Positions 1 to 6,300 of a stretch of 9,312 nt of DNA are shown piece after piece; position 1 is the stretch's first letter; every line of letters begins with the position of its first letter. Source of the DNA: an uncultured Eubacteriales bacterium (GTDB lineage Bacteria > Bacillota_A > Clostridia > Christensenellales > Aristaeellaceae). Position numbers and translations under genes: made by a program. The stretch spans positions 1 through 9,312 of the forward strand of contig CACYNZ010000140.1 in NCBI GenBank assembly GCA_902775835.1, in the 5' to 3' direction. A model generated the notes under the pieces. The model was not told the DNA's origin. It worked only from the letters and a program-made list of their open reading frames with translations, and ran no database searches.

Positions 1-631
1 GGGCCAGCTCTTTTTCGTGATGGCCAGCTATTACGCCTGCTATCTTATCACGCTCTTTCTGGTCTTCGGAGACTATGCCCGCTCTCTGCAGACACCGGAG
101 AAGGCCCGCCCCCTCGCCCTGAGTTTGACGCTGCTGCTCTGCTTTGCCACCGGCATGCACAGCCTGCGGCAGACGGCAGTGATGGTGCTGCCGCTGCTGG
201 CGCTGGAGCTGCTGGCGCTGTCTCTCCGCCTTCTGCGGCGGCAGAGGGCTTTCCCCCACGCCCGCCGCAGTGCCATGCTGCGCTGCCTCTGCTACACCCT
301 CGCCAATCTTCTCGGCAGCATTCTGATGCGCCTGATGCACATCCCCTCCCGCTCCGTCTACGACCGCGTCGCCTCCGCCTCCGATTCCCTCCCGGAGCGG
401 CTGCACAGCCTCTGGGCCGCCTGGCGCGGGATCAGCGGTCTGGACGCGGCCTTTTTCGGCGAGGCCCGGTTGTTCTTTACGCTTTTCTTCCTCTTCCAGC
501 TTTTCTGTGTGCTGCTCGCCGCCCTGCTCGCCTATTCCACAGGTCCAGTGTCCGAGACGGAAGAACTGGTAATCCAGGAACCGGAAGAGGAGCTTGTTGT
601 CACCCAGTACGATCCGCCCTCTGTTCCCTGA
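1..631 (+). CDS. Polytopic membrane protein, C-terminal part (5' end outside window)
   Basis: The reading frame is open from base 2 to a TGA at 629-631. GTG (17) and ATG (20) codons lie near the window edge, but the frame continues upstream and no ribosome binding site is visible, so I treat this as the C-terminal part of a longer protein. About five hydrophobic segments are visible: one at the very start, one around LTLLLCFATG, one around VLPLLALELLALSL, one around YTLANLLGSIL, and a strong one around FFTLFFLFQLFCVLLAALLA. A short acidic tail (ETEELVIQEPEEEL) follows and is probably cytoplasmic. The pattern, with arginine-rich loops and a GMHSLRQT loop, resembles large multi-spanning envelope proteins such as GT-C glycosyltransferases, but no catalytic motif is visible and I do not assign a function. 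It is the only plus-strand gene of the GC-rich part. A terminator follows about 90 bases after the stop. Confidence 0.6.
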   Translation, partial: GQLFFVMASYYACYLITLFLVFGDYARSLQTPEKARPLALSLTLLLCFATGMHSLRQTAVMVLPLLALELLALSLRLLRRQRAFPHARRSAMLRCLCYTLANLLGSILMRLMHIPSRSVYDRVASASDSLPERLHSLWAAWRGISGLDAAFFGEARLFFTLFFLFQLFCVLLAALLAYSTGPVSETEELVIQEPEEELVVTQYDPPSVP

Positions 632-672
632 TCCGCCCCTGTTCCCGCATGGAACATGCAAAGCAATCTGCA

Positions 673-687
673 GCCGTGCAGCACGGC
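673..687. repeat. Short perfect inverted repeat
   Basis: GCCGTGC and GCACGGC flank a single A, giving a 15-base dyad between the plus-strand membrane gene and the terminator. As RNA it would form a five-base-pair stem with a five-base loop. No T-tract follows. It may be only a small structure in the 3' untranslated region. Confidence 0.35.
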
Positions 688-723
688 CAGCCCGTGCATC
701 TTCCGTTTCCATAAAACACAGAT

Positions 724-763
724 AGCCGCTGATGTCTGCTTACCAGCATCAGCGGCTGTTTTT
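724..763. terminator. Rho-independent terminator, probably bidirectional
   Basis: AGCCGCTGATG (724-734) pairs perfectly with CATCAGCGGCT (747-757) around a 12-base loop, and GTTTTT follows on the plus strand. This fits termination of the membrane-protein gene ending at 631. An A-rich stretch (711-722, ATAAAACACAGA) on the other side gives a T-containing tail on the minus strand. The same hairpin can therefore stop transcripts arriving from the convergent amylosucrase-like gene that ends at 862. Confidence 0.85.
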
Positions 764-814
764 ATGTCCAATCCATTCAAAACCCACGGCACGGAAAAGC
801 GTCGCCCGGAATCC

Positions 815-833
815 ACCGGTTTCTGAAACCGGT
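815..833 (-). repeat. Inverted repeat downstream of the amylosucrase-like gene
   Basis: ACCGGTTTC and GAAACCGGT flank a single T. As RNA it would form a seven-base-pair stem with a five-base loop, about 30 bases past the stop codon of the minus-strand gene ending at 862. It lacks a T-tract, so it may protect a 3' end or pause polymerase ahead of the stronger terminator at 724-757. Confidence 0.35.
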
Positions 834-861
834 TTCATCCCACGCATTCCGGCAAGCCCTG

Positions 862-2412
862 TCATCCTTCCGTGGTTTCCAGAAGACGGAAGCAGCGCGG
901 TTCTATCCGGACACTGTCCAGAGGAATGTCCTCCCCGGTCCAAAGGTCCCGTGCCCGGTCCGCACCGTCCAGAGAAAGCTGCCGCGCGCATGTGCCGAAA
1001 TGGAACACCGCATACAGTGTTTCGCCCTCACAGTCCCTGCGCAGCACCAGCACATCGTCTGTTTCTGTATCCACAAGCTTCCTTGCCGCTTTCCCGGAAA
1101 ACGCCCGGAGAGGACGGAGCAGCGCAAGCAGTTTCTGAACCGGTTCTTTCAGCTCGCAGAAAACCTCTGCGTCCATGCTGCCCATTTCACCCAGACAGAG
1201 CATCAGCGCGCACAGGAGCATCAGTTTCCCGGAATCACCTCCGCACAGCCGCATAGCTGTTCCCTGTATGCCGCCCTCACTGTCATCCCGGCCTTCCGTC
1301 TTCTCCCCGGGCCAGCGGCCTGCAAAGTAATCATTCAGATACTGCCGGTGCGGTCGTTCCTGCCAGCCCATCCGGCTGAGGAACGCATAGTCAAGATCCC
1401 AGCTGACACCGTTTTCCCCAAAAAGGCTGCGGCAGACAGCCGGCACCGGATACTCCAGACGCCAGGCTGTTTCTTCCTTCAGAAGCGCTGTATTCCCCGT
1501 CGCAAGCGTGTGCCAGAGCGTCGGAATCCACCGTGCGCCTTCTACTCCATCCGCAATGCCCTCAGACCAGCGCATTTCTTCCGTGTCCAGCACCACAGCC
1601 GCGGCCGGCGCTGTCATGGCCATGCACAGGCGCAGGAGCCGCAGAAGCGCCGCTGTCTCCGGCAGGCACGCACAGGCGGTACCCGGTATCTTCCAGAGCA
1701 CCGAAACATGCTTCAGGAACAGAATATCCACGCCCAGATTACACAGACGCAGGAGAAAATCCAGCACAGAAGCCAGTACATCCGGATTCTGGTAGTTCAG
1801 GTCATAGCGGCCCTTCTGCAGCTGGCACATGTAATACATGCCGTTTTTACGGACAAAATGCCCCCGGCTTCCTTCAAGCCCGTGTTCGCACAGGTTCGGA
1901 AGATCCGGTGAGGCATAGGCGCAGTATCTCTCTGTTCTGCCGGCCTGCATCCAGGGATGCTCCCGGGATGTGGCATCCATCTCCACCTCCACGCCGAGCA
2001 GCATATTCTGCTGCCGGCAGATCTGTGCAAGACCTGCAAGCCCCGCTTCCCCGCCCTGCGCTTCCGGCACACCAAGAAAAGCATTGTCACCGTCCCACAC
2101 ATGGGACAGCCGGAGCGCGGAGGCATGCGCGGCAGCATATTCCGGTGCCGTTTCCCCAAGCTTCAGGAATATGCCGGTATTTTCCCGGGCGGAACAGGCA
2201 ATGCACAGCCCAGGTTCCCCGCTCAGCCAGCCTGAACGCCGTTTCCTGTCGATTTCACGCATGTCCGGCCTGCGCTCTTCAAACCGGGACTGAAGCATCT
2301 GCTTCAGTGCTGCAAGCGATTGTCTGTCCCCCAGATAGAGCCGGTCATAAAGGGTTTCCACTTCCCTGCCATATTGCCGCCATCTTGCTTCAAATACACT
2401 GGATGCTGCCAT
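862..2412 (-). CDS. Degenerate amylosucrase-like protein (GH13 subfamily 4), probable pseudoenzyme
   Basis: The 516-residue product aligns by eye along its length with amylosucrases, which make alpha-1,4-glucan and fructose from sucrose. Shared landmarks are YDLNYQNP (about 203-210), GVDILFLKHVSVLWK (about 227-241, matching GVDILRMDAVAFIWK), the following GT..C..LPE segment, and HRQYLNDYFAGRWPG (about 355-369). The catalytic machinery is gone. The Asp nucleophile position is Lys234 and the preceding Arg is Phe232. Region I (D...NH) reads EVEMDA. The His-Asp-Asp of region IV reads Glu-Asn-Gly. The GDE segment near the end of the barrel is missing, with roughly 45 residues deleted, making the protein shorter than the usual 630-650. 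A glutamate in DTEE (about 278) may be the remaining acid/base. The C-terminal beta domain is retained. The ATG at 2412 is chosen because AGGAGG lies five bases upstream; the frame extends to a GTG at 2460 with no such site. An intact frame suggests a kept non-catalytic role, perhaps glucan or sugar binding; recent gene decay is the alternative. Confidence 0.72.
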   Translation of the reverse strand: MAASSVFEARWRQYGREVETLYDRLYLGDRQSLAALKQMLQSRFEERRPDMREIDRKRRSGWLSGEPGLCIACSARENTGIFLKLGETAPEYAAAHASALRLSHVWDGDNAFLGVPEAQGGEAGLAGLAQICRQQNMLLGVEVEMDATSREHPWMQAGRTERYCAYASPDLPNLCEHGLEGSRGHFVRKNGMYYMCQLQKGRYDLNYQNPDVLASVLDFLLRLCNLGVDILFLKHVSVLWKIPGTACACLPETAALLRLLRLCMAMTAPAAAVVLDTEEMRWSEGIADGVEGARWIPTLWHTLATGNTALLKEETAWRLEYPVPAVCRSLFGENGVSWDLDYAFLSRMGWQERPHRQYLNDYFAGRWPGEKTEGRDDSEGGIQGTAMRLCGGDSGKLMLLCALMLCLGEMGSMDAEVFCELKEPVQKLLALLRPLRAFSGKAARKLVDTETDDVLVLRRDCEGETLYAVFHFGTCARQLSLDGADRARDLWTGEDIPLDSVRIEPRCFRLLETTEG

Positions 2413-2417
2413 ACCGG

Positions 2418-2423
2418 CCTCCT
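2418..2423 (-). promoter_or_regulatory. Ribosome binding site that sets the start of the amylosucrase-like gene
   Basis: A perfect AGGAGG lies five bases before the ATG at 2410-2412. No comparable site precedes the upstream in-frame GTG (2458-2460) or the intermediate ATG. Starting at the GTG would also put the start only 12 bases after a hairpin. This favours the 516-residue product. Confidence 0.75.
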
Positions 2424-2464
2424 GTCTCATCTTCCGCTGTCCCGCTATCCGGAACAGCACGGAT

Positions 2465-2497
2465 ACAAATACAGGGACGGAGAAATCCCCGTCCCTG
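2465..2497 (-). terminator. Hairpin after pgi, weak terminator or attenuator
   Basis: CAGGGACGG (2472-2480) and CCGTCCCTG (2489-2497) form a nine-base-pair stem with an eight-base loop just after the pgi stop codon. On the minus strand the sequence after the stem is TATTTGTAT, a broken T-tract, so termination is probably incomplete. I see no convincing promoter between this hairpin and the next gene at 2412. The hairpin may therefore set how much pgi transcription continues into the amylosucrase-like gene. Confidence 0.65.
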
Positions 2498-2505
2498 CAG
2501 AATCA

Positions 2506-4089
2506 TCAGATGCAGAGCAGATCACTGAATGCCTTCAGTGCTCCATCCGTTTCATGAGCCAGTACCTTCTTGGCGAGCACCTTGCCCAGCTGTACGCCTT
2601 CCTGGTCAAAGCTGTTGAGGTTCCACACAAAGCCCTGGAACATGACCTTGTTCTCAAAGTGCGCAAGCAGAGCGCCCAGCGCTTCAGGAGTCAGTTCATC
2701 GCCCACGATAATGCTGGACGGTCTGTGACCCACAAAGCTCTTGTTCGGATTCGCATCAGCCTTGCCGCAGGCAAAGGCCATGATCTGAGCCACCACATTG
2801 GCGCACAGTTTCTGCTGGCTCGTGGTGCCCTGGATTTCCACGTCCATGCCGGCCTGATTCTTTCTGAATCCCACAAACTGCAGCGGAACAATGTCGGTTC
2901 CCTGGTGCAGCAGCTGATAGAAGGAATGCTGTCCGTTGGTACCGGGCTCACCGAAGATGACCGGTCCGGTTACGTAATTCACCGGCTCGCCGAAACGGTT
3001 GACCGACTTGCCGTTGCTCTCCATGTCCAGCTGCTGGAGATGCGCCGGGAAGCGGCTCAGGGCCTGGGAATAGGGCAGCACGGCAGTGGCACCGTAGCCC
3101 ATCACGTTGCGTTCGTACACGCCGATCAGGGCGTCGAGCATATCGGGGTTATGGAGCACGTCCGGGTTCGCCGCCAGCTTGTCTTCCGCCGCAGCGCCGT
3201 CCAGGAAGCGCGCAAACACTTCCGGTCCGAAGGCGAGGGACAGAATCACGCCGCCCACGCAGGAAGTGGAGGAATAGCGTCCGCCAATGTAATCGTCCAT
3301 GAAGAAAGCCGCCAGGTAATCACTGCTGCCGGCAAGCGGGGAAGTTTCGCTGGTCACGGCCACCATGTGATGGGCGGGATTCAGTCCCGCGTTGCACAGG
3401 GCATTCTTCACAAACGCTTCATTGGTCAGCGTCTCCAGGGTGGTTCCGGACTTGGACACCAGAACGAACAGGGAATGCGCCACATCAATGCCCTTCAGCA
3501 CGCTGGCGGCATCATCCGGGTCCACGTTGCTGATGAACCGGGCTTCCACATGGAAGCAGCCGTTCTGCTTTGCCCAGTTTTCCAGAGCCAGGTACATGGC
3601 TCTCGGACCAAGGTCACTGCCGCCGATGCCGATCTGCACCACGGTGGTAAACTTTTCACCGGCGTCGTTAACGATTGCGCCTTCATGCACCTTTTTGGCG
3701 AACTCGGCGGCTTTCTTCTGTTCCTTCACATAGAATTCGCGCTTGTTCACGCCGTCTGCCACCACATCATTGCCCAGCTGTCCGCGGGTCAGCTGATGCA
3801 GCACCAGTCGTTTTTCTCCGGTATTGATCATTTCGCCGTTGTACAGCGCCTGATACTTTTCCGCCAGCTGCATTTCCTCAGCCAGTGCCTTCAGGGCTTC
3901 CAGCACTTCGGCATCCACGGCCTTTGCCGCATAATTGTAAGCCAGCCCGGCAGCCATGGGCACCTGATATTCCGCCACGCGCGCCGCGCCTTTTTCTCCG
4001 CTCAGTTCTTCCGCAATATCCACTTTGGCCCTCAATGCAGCCAGCTTTCCATAGGACTTTGTCTGATCAAGATTCTTCCATGCAATCAC
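2506..4089 (-). CDS. pgi: Glucose-6-phosphate isomerase, long form
   Basis: This cytoplasmic enzyme of glycolysis and gluconeogenesis interconverts glucose 6-phosphate and fructose 6-phosphate. The 527-residue product shows the sugar isomerase (SIS) features in order: GIGGSDLGP (154-162), the phosphate-binding SKSGTTLET loop (212-220), the PGI signature around DYIGGRYSSTS (266-276), FGEPGTNGQH with the catalytic Glu at 381, LLHQGT with the ring-opening His at 395, and the C-terminal signature NSFDQEGVQLGK with the catalytic Lys at 503. Position 500 is Gln where the usual signature has Glu. The start is a GTG, supported by GGGGAGG nine bases upstream; no in-frame ATG lies nearby. The length matches the proteobacterial/eukaryotic long form rather than the roughly 450-residue form common in Bacillota. 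The gene has its own promoter and is followed by a hairpin and the amylosucrase-like gene. Confidence 0.97.
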   Translation of the reverse strand: MIAWKNLDQTKSYGKLAALRAKVDIAEELSGEKGAARVAEYQVPMAAGLAYNYAAKAVDAEVLEALKALAEEMQLAEKYQALYNGEMINTGEKRLVLHQLTRGQLGNDVVADGVNKREFYVKEQKKAAEFAKKVHEGAIVNDAGEKFTTVVQIGIGGSDLGPRAMYLALENWAKQNGCFHVEARFISNVDPDDAASVLKGIDVAHSLFVLVSKSGTTLETLTNEAFVKNALCNAGLNPAHHMVAVTSETSPLAGSSDYLAAFFMDDYIGGRYSSTSCVGGVILSLAFGPEVFARFLDGAAAEDKLAANPDVLHNPDMLDALIGVYERNVMGYGATAVLPYSQALSRFPAHLQQLDMESNGKSVNRFGEPVNYVTGPVIFGEPGTNGQHSFYQLLHQGTDIVPLQFVGFRKNQAGMDVEIQGTTSQQKLCANVVAQIMAFACGKADANPNKSFVGHRPSSIIVGDELTPEALGALLAHFENKVMFQGFVWNLNSFDQEGVQLGKVLAKKVLAHETDGALKAFSDLLCI

Positions 4090-4098
4090 AGAGATCTA

Positions 4099-4105
4099 CC
4101 TCCCC
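4099..4105 (-). promoter_or_regulatory. Ribosome binding site supporting the GTG start of pgi
   Basis: GGGGAGG sits nine bases upstream of the GTG at 4087-4089. The ATG just downstream is out of frame, so this site supports an unusual GTG start for pgi. Confidence 0.7.
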
Positions 4106-4154
4106 GGTTTTGTGGCCGCATTCTGCCTTGCTGTTTTCCTGCGGCTTTTCATAA

Positions 4155-4183
4155 ACTATACAACATCCATTCCCGCCATGCAA
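4155..4183 (-). promoter_or_regulatory. Candidate sigma-70 type promoter of pgi
   Basis: On the minus strand TTGCAT (4178-4183) and TATAGT (4155-4160) are separated by exactly 17 bases. The -10 box matches the consensus at five of six positions; the -35 box matches only in TTG. It lies in the 152-base gap between the PIG-L gene and pgi, about 65 bases before the pgi start, which suggests pgi has its own transcript. I saw no clear terminator for the PIG-L gene in this gap. Confidence 0.55.
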
Positions 4184-4241
4184 GCGTCCGTGCCAGAATT
4201 TGAAACGCGGATGCTGCTTCCCTCAAAGGCCATATCCTGCC

Positions 4242-4934
4242 TCAGAGCAGGTCCAGTTTCTGGCGCATGGCAGAGGGACTGGTGCCGAAGCAGGTGGCGT
4301 GATCCACGCCGATCCTCGCGCCGCGGACAATACTGAGCGCCTCATAGTACCTCAGATAGGCAAAGCTGGTGGAATGCTCCGCCAGATACAGCTCCCGGAT
4401 TGCTTCCTTCCAGACCGGGAACGCTTCAGTCACGTCAAACCAGTAATACGGGCGGAATTCCGGCTCGTCCTCCCAGTTCTCCGCGCACATGAACCGGCGG
4501 ATGGGCGCCGGCGGGAGCGGCCGCTCAAACGTGGGCAGGGATGCGTAGAAAATGGCGTTTTCGGTGATCCGGCTTGCCGCCTCATGGTCCTTGTGCAGAC
4601 TGTTCTTCCAGTGGTAGAGCACCGCGTCCACATGGTATTCACGCATGATGTCCGCAAGGCGCAGCTCCTCTTCCCGGGTATCGTACAGTTCACCGTCCGG
4701 TGTATCCAGAACAATAGACTCACCGCCGATTTTTTTCGCAAACTTACCCGCGCACTCCACATTGTATGCCCGGAAATCTGCCATGCTCCAGCCGGCAGGC
4801 GTTCCCCGCTCCCCGGCTGTGAGATCCACCGTGATCACACGGTCGCCCGCCATGGCATGCTTGGCCAGAAGCATGCCGCAGGTCAGCTGGGCATCGCCGG
4901 TATGCGCGCCCACGGCCATGATGGTCTTTGACAT
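4242..4934 (-). CDS. PIG-L/LmbE-type deacetylase family protein with altered catalytic motif
   Basis: The 230-residue product has the Rossmann-like fold signature of the PIG-L family, zinc enzymes that remove N-acyl groups from amino sugars (MshB, BshB and GlcNAc-PI deacetylases). The N-terminal motif is AHTGDAQLTCG, with probable zinc ligands His11 and Asp14. The family motif is AHPDD, whose first Asp is the general base; here that position is Gly13. The second motif, HKDHEAA (114-120), keeps the third zinc ligand at His117. A GERG motif (41-44) follows the second strand, as in relatives. Length is normal and no signal peptide is visible, so it is probably cytoplasmic. The ATG is preceded by AAGGAGG with a seven-base spacer, and this site overlaps the stop codon of the upstream acetyltransferase gene, indicating translational coupling. 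The substrate cannot be inferred. It may use another base, or act as a hydrolase other than a deacetylase. Confidence 0.85.
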   Translation of the reverse strand: MSKTIMAVGAHTGDAQLTCGMLLAKHAMAGDRVITVDLTAGERGTPAGWSMADFRAYNVECAGKFAKKIGGESIVLDTPDGELYDTREEELRLADIMREYHVDAVLYHWKNSLHKDHEAASRITENAIFYASLPTFERPLPPAPIRRFMCAENWEDEPEFRPYYWFDVTEAFPVWKEAIRELYLAEHSTSFAYLRYYEALSIVRGARIGVDHATCFGTSPSAMRQKLDLL

Positions 4935-4941
4935 GAAAACG

Positions 4942-4949
4942 CCTCCTTA
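4942..4949 (-). promoter_or_regulatory. Ribosome binding site overlapping the GNAT stop codon
   Basis: The minus strand reads TAAGGAGG, where TAA (4947-4949) ends the acetyltransferase gene and AAGGAGG (4942-4948) is the ribosome binding site of the PIG-L gene, seven bases before its ATG. The overlap implies that the two proteins are made from one message with coupled translation. Confidence 0.85.
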
Positions 4950-5984
4950 CAGTCGCTTGGTCATATGCCCGAACTCACGCACAGGCCGCAGGCCCGCCCG
5001 CTGGTAAATCTTCCGGGCATGCCCGTCCCTGCCGGTGAAAAGGCTGGTAAAGCGCGCACCCTCCGCCACAAAGGCGGACATCAGCAGATTGAAGAGCACG
5101 GTCGCAATCCCCCGTCCTTCATATTCAGGGTCCGTGCAGATGCCGGTGAACCATCCACGGCCGCTTTTCTGCAGGCCCACAGGCCCGGTAAAGCCAACGA
5201 TCTCGCCATCATGCACCGCGGCCAGAATGGTCCTGGGCCCTGCGGGCCGGATTCCGTCCGGCCACATGCGCGCGTCCGCATTGGGCTGTCCCGCTTTCCA
5301 GGCCTCTGTTTCCGTCCGCAGCACATCCCTCCAGTAATCGCTCCCCACCCTGTCGCACATGCGGTCGAACCCGCAGTCCATGGACGCATCATAGGGACCG
5401 GTCAGAATGCCCTGCGCACGGAGATCCGCCTGCCTGCTGAGCACGGCGGGATCCATATGGTACCGGGACAGATCCTGATACATGGCAATCTCCGTCACCC
5501 GGTTCTCAAACCCGCTGTGAAAGAAGAAGCCCGCGCCGCTGCACGCAAGGTCCAGTCCGGGCGCGTTGTTGTGGTCATGCCCCGGCGAGCCGGGAATGAT
5601 CCATGACAGGTTCACAGGATTCAGGCTGGAAATATCCAGCTGCTCCGCGCCCCTGCGCCGCATTTCCGTCTCCATGGCCTGAAGAAGCCACTTTCCCGCA
5701 TGCTGTCCCCGGCTTTCCGGTGAAATCATGAGACACGTCAGGTACGCATGCCCCTTCTGTGCACCGCGGAAGCTGTCCGGAGCCACACCGTGCACAAATC
5801 CCTTTATTTTCCCTTCTTCCTCCCAGACAAGAAACAGTTCCGGATTCCTGCCCTCACCTTCCAGAAACTTCCCACTGAACGTATCCGGCGCCATCGGAGC
5901 GAACAGCACTTCTCCCCGAGCCGCGCACCCGTTCCATATTTCCACGATGGACGTGATATCTTCCCTGCACACAGGACGAATCAT
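4947..5984 (-). CDS. Tandem-domain GNAT family N-acetyltransferase
   Basis: The 345-residue product contains two GNAT (acetyl-CoA-dependent N-acetyltransferase) domains. The first spans about residues 1-170, with its acetyl-CoA binding motif in SRGQHAGKWLL (91-101). The second spans about 195-345, with the more canonical EYEGRGIATVLFNLL (287-301) and the C-terminal IYQRAGLRPV motif (326-335). The linker-side segment PGSPGHDHNNAPG (131-143) is distinctive and probably contributes to the substrate pocket. No signal peptide or membrane segment is visible. The ATG at 5984 is preceded by a modest AGGTG site. It is the first gene of a two-gene unit with the PIG-L gene, separated by 12 bases. The pairing of an acetyltransferase with a deacetylase-family protein suggests a shared amino-containing small molecule or sugar, but nothing in the sequence names the substrate. 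Confidence 0.88.
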   Translation of the reverse strand: MIRPVCREDITSIVEIWNGCAARGEVLFAPMAPDTFSGKFLEGEGRNPELFLVWEEEGKIKGFVHGVAPDSFRGAQKGHAYLTCLMISPESRGQHAGKWLLQAMETEMRRRGAEQLDISSLNPVNLSWIIPGSPGHDHNNAPGLDLACSGAGFFFHSGFENRVTEIAMYQDLSRYHMDPAVLSRQADLRAQGILTGPYDASMDCGFDRMCDRVGSDYWRDVLRTETEAWKAGQPNADARMWPDGIRPAGPRTILAAVHDGEIVGFTGPVGLQKSGRGWFTGICTDPEYEGRGIATVLFNLLMSAFVAEGARFTSLFTGRDGHARKIYQRAGLRPVREFGHMTKRL

Positions 5985-6037
5985 TGATCAACACCTGCCC
6001 AGATCAGTCATTATTCTGCCTGCGGACGTCAAAAGCT

Positions 6038-6063
6038 TCACTGAATGCAGATCTGCACAGTGA
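6038..6063. promoter_or_regulatory. Extended dyad in the leader of the GNAT/PIG-L operon, candidate operator
   Basis: TCACTG (6038-6043) and CAGTGA (6058-6063) flank the perfect 12-base palindrome TGCAGATCTGCA (6046-6057), with two extra bases on one side. It lies between the candidate promoter and the acetyltransferase start. It could be a repressor operator just downstream of the transcription start or an RNA hairpin in the leader. No T-tract follows in either direction, so it is not a standard terminator. Confidence 0.4.
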
Positions 6064-6103
6064 GCGAAGACTGTAATTCTGTTTTCCGCGGGGCAGTCAA
6101 CTG

Positions 6104-6131
6104 ATTTTATCATATTTTATTGCGGAATCAA
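6104..6131 (-). promoter_or_regulatory. Candidate promoter of the GNAT/PIG-L operon
   Basis: On the minus strand TTGATT (6126-6131) and TAAAAT (6104-6109) are 16 bases apart in an AT-rich patch that stands out in the 316-base gap between the acetyltransferase gene and degV. The -10 box matches five of six consensus bases and the -35 box matches TTGA. It would give a leader of about 110 bases that contains the 6038-6063 dyad. Confidence 0.5.
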
Positions 6132-6233
6132 CCATATCCGGCAAATCCGCACAGATACGCGGTACTTGGGAATGCCCTTCATGCTCCGGCATGCGTGTAC
6201 CTTCCTTCCGCAGATCAGCCTGCGCTTCGTGAC

Positions 6234-6271
6234 AAAAAAAGAGAAGCAGCCGTTTTTTCATGCTGCTTCTC
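6234..6271 (-). terminator. Strong rho-independent terminator of the degV-like gene
   Basis: GAGAAGCAGC (6241-6250) and GCTGCTTCTC (6262-6271) form a perfect ten-base-pair stem with an 11-base loop. On the minus strand a run of seven T (6234-6240) follows directly. It begins about 30 bases past the degV-like stop codon and separates that gene from the GNAT/PIG-L operon. The rest of the gap (6132-6233) shows nothing I can assign. Confidence 0.92.
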
Positions 6272-6300
6272 CCGCATTCCGATTCAGTTTTTCTGTCCGC

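Noticed and set aside
2413..2460. GTG start at 2460 for the amylosucrase-like gene
   Set aside because: No ribosome binding site precedes it and it is 12 bases from the hairpin, while the ATG at 2412 has AGGAGG at good spacing.
1000..2528. Long plus-strand open frames antisense to the amylosucrase-like gene
   Set aside because: They are rich in Pro, Arg, His and Cys, show no family motifs or ribosome binding sites, and overlap each other. The minus-strand reading has a clear family match and a good ribosome binding site.
2320..4203. A 627-codon plus-strand open frame antisense to pgi
   Set aside because: It lies opposite a clearly real pgi with intact catalytic motifs, has no ribosome binding site, and its translation is histidine- and glutamine-rich with no recognisable domain. 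It is a by-product of the codon usage of GC-rich pgi.
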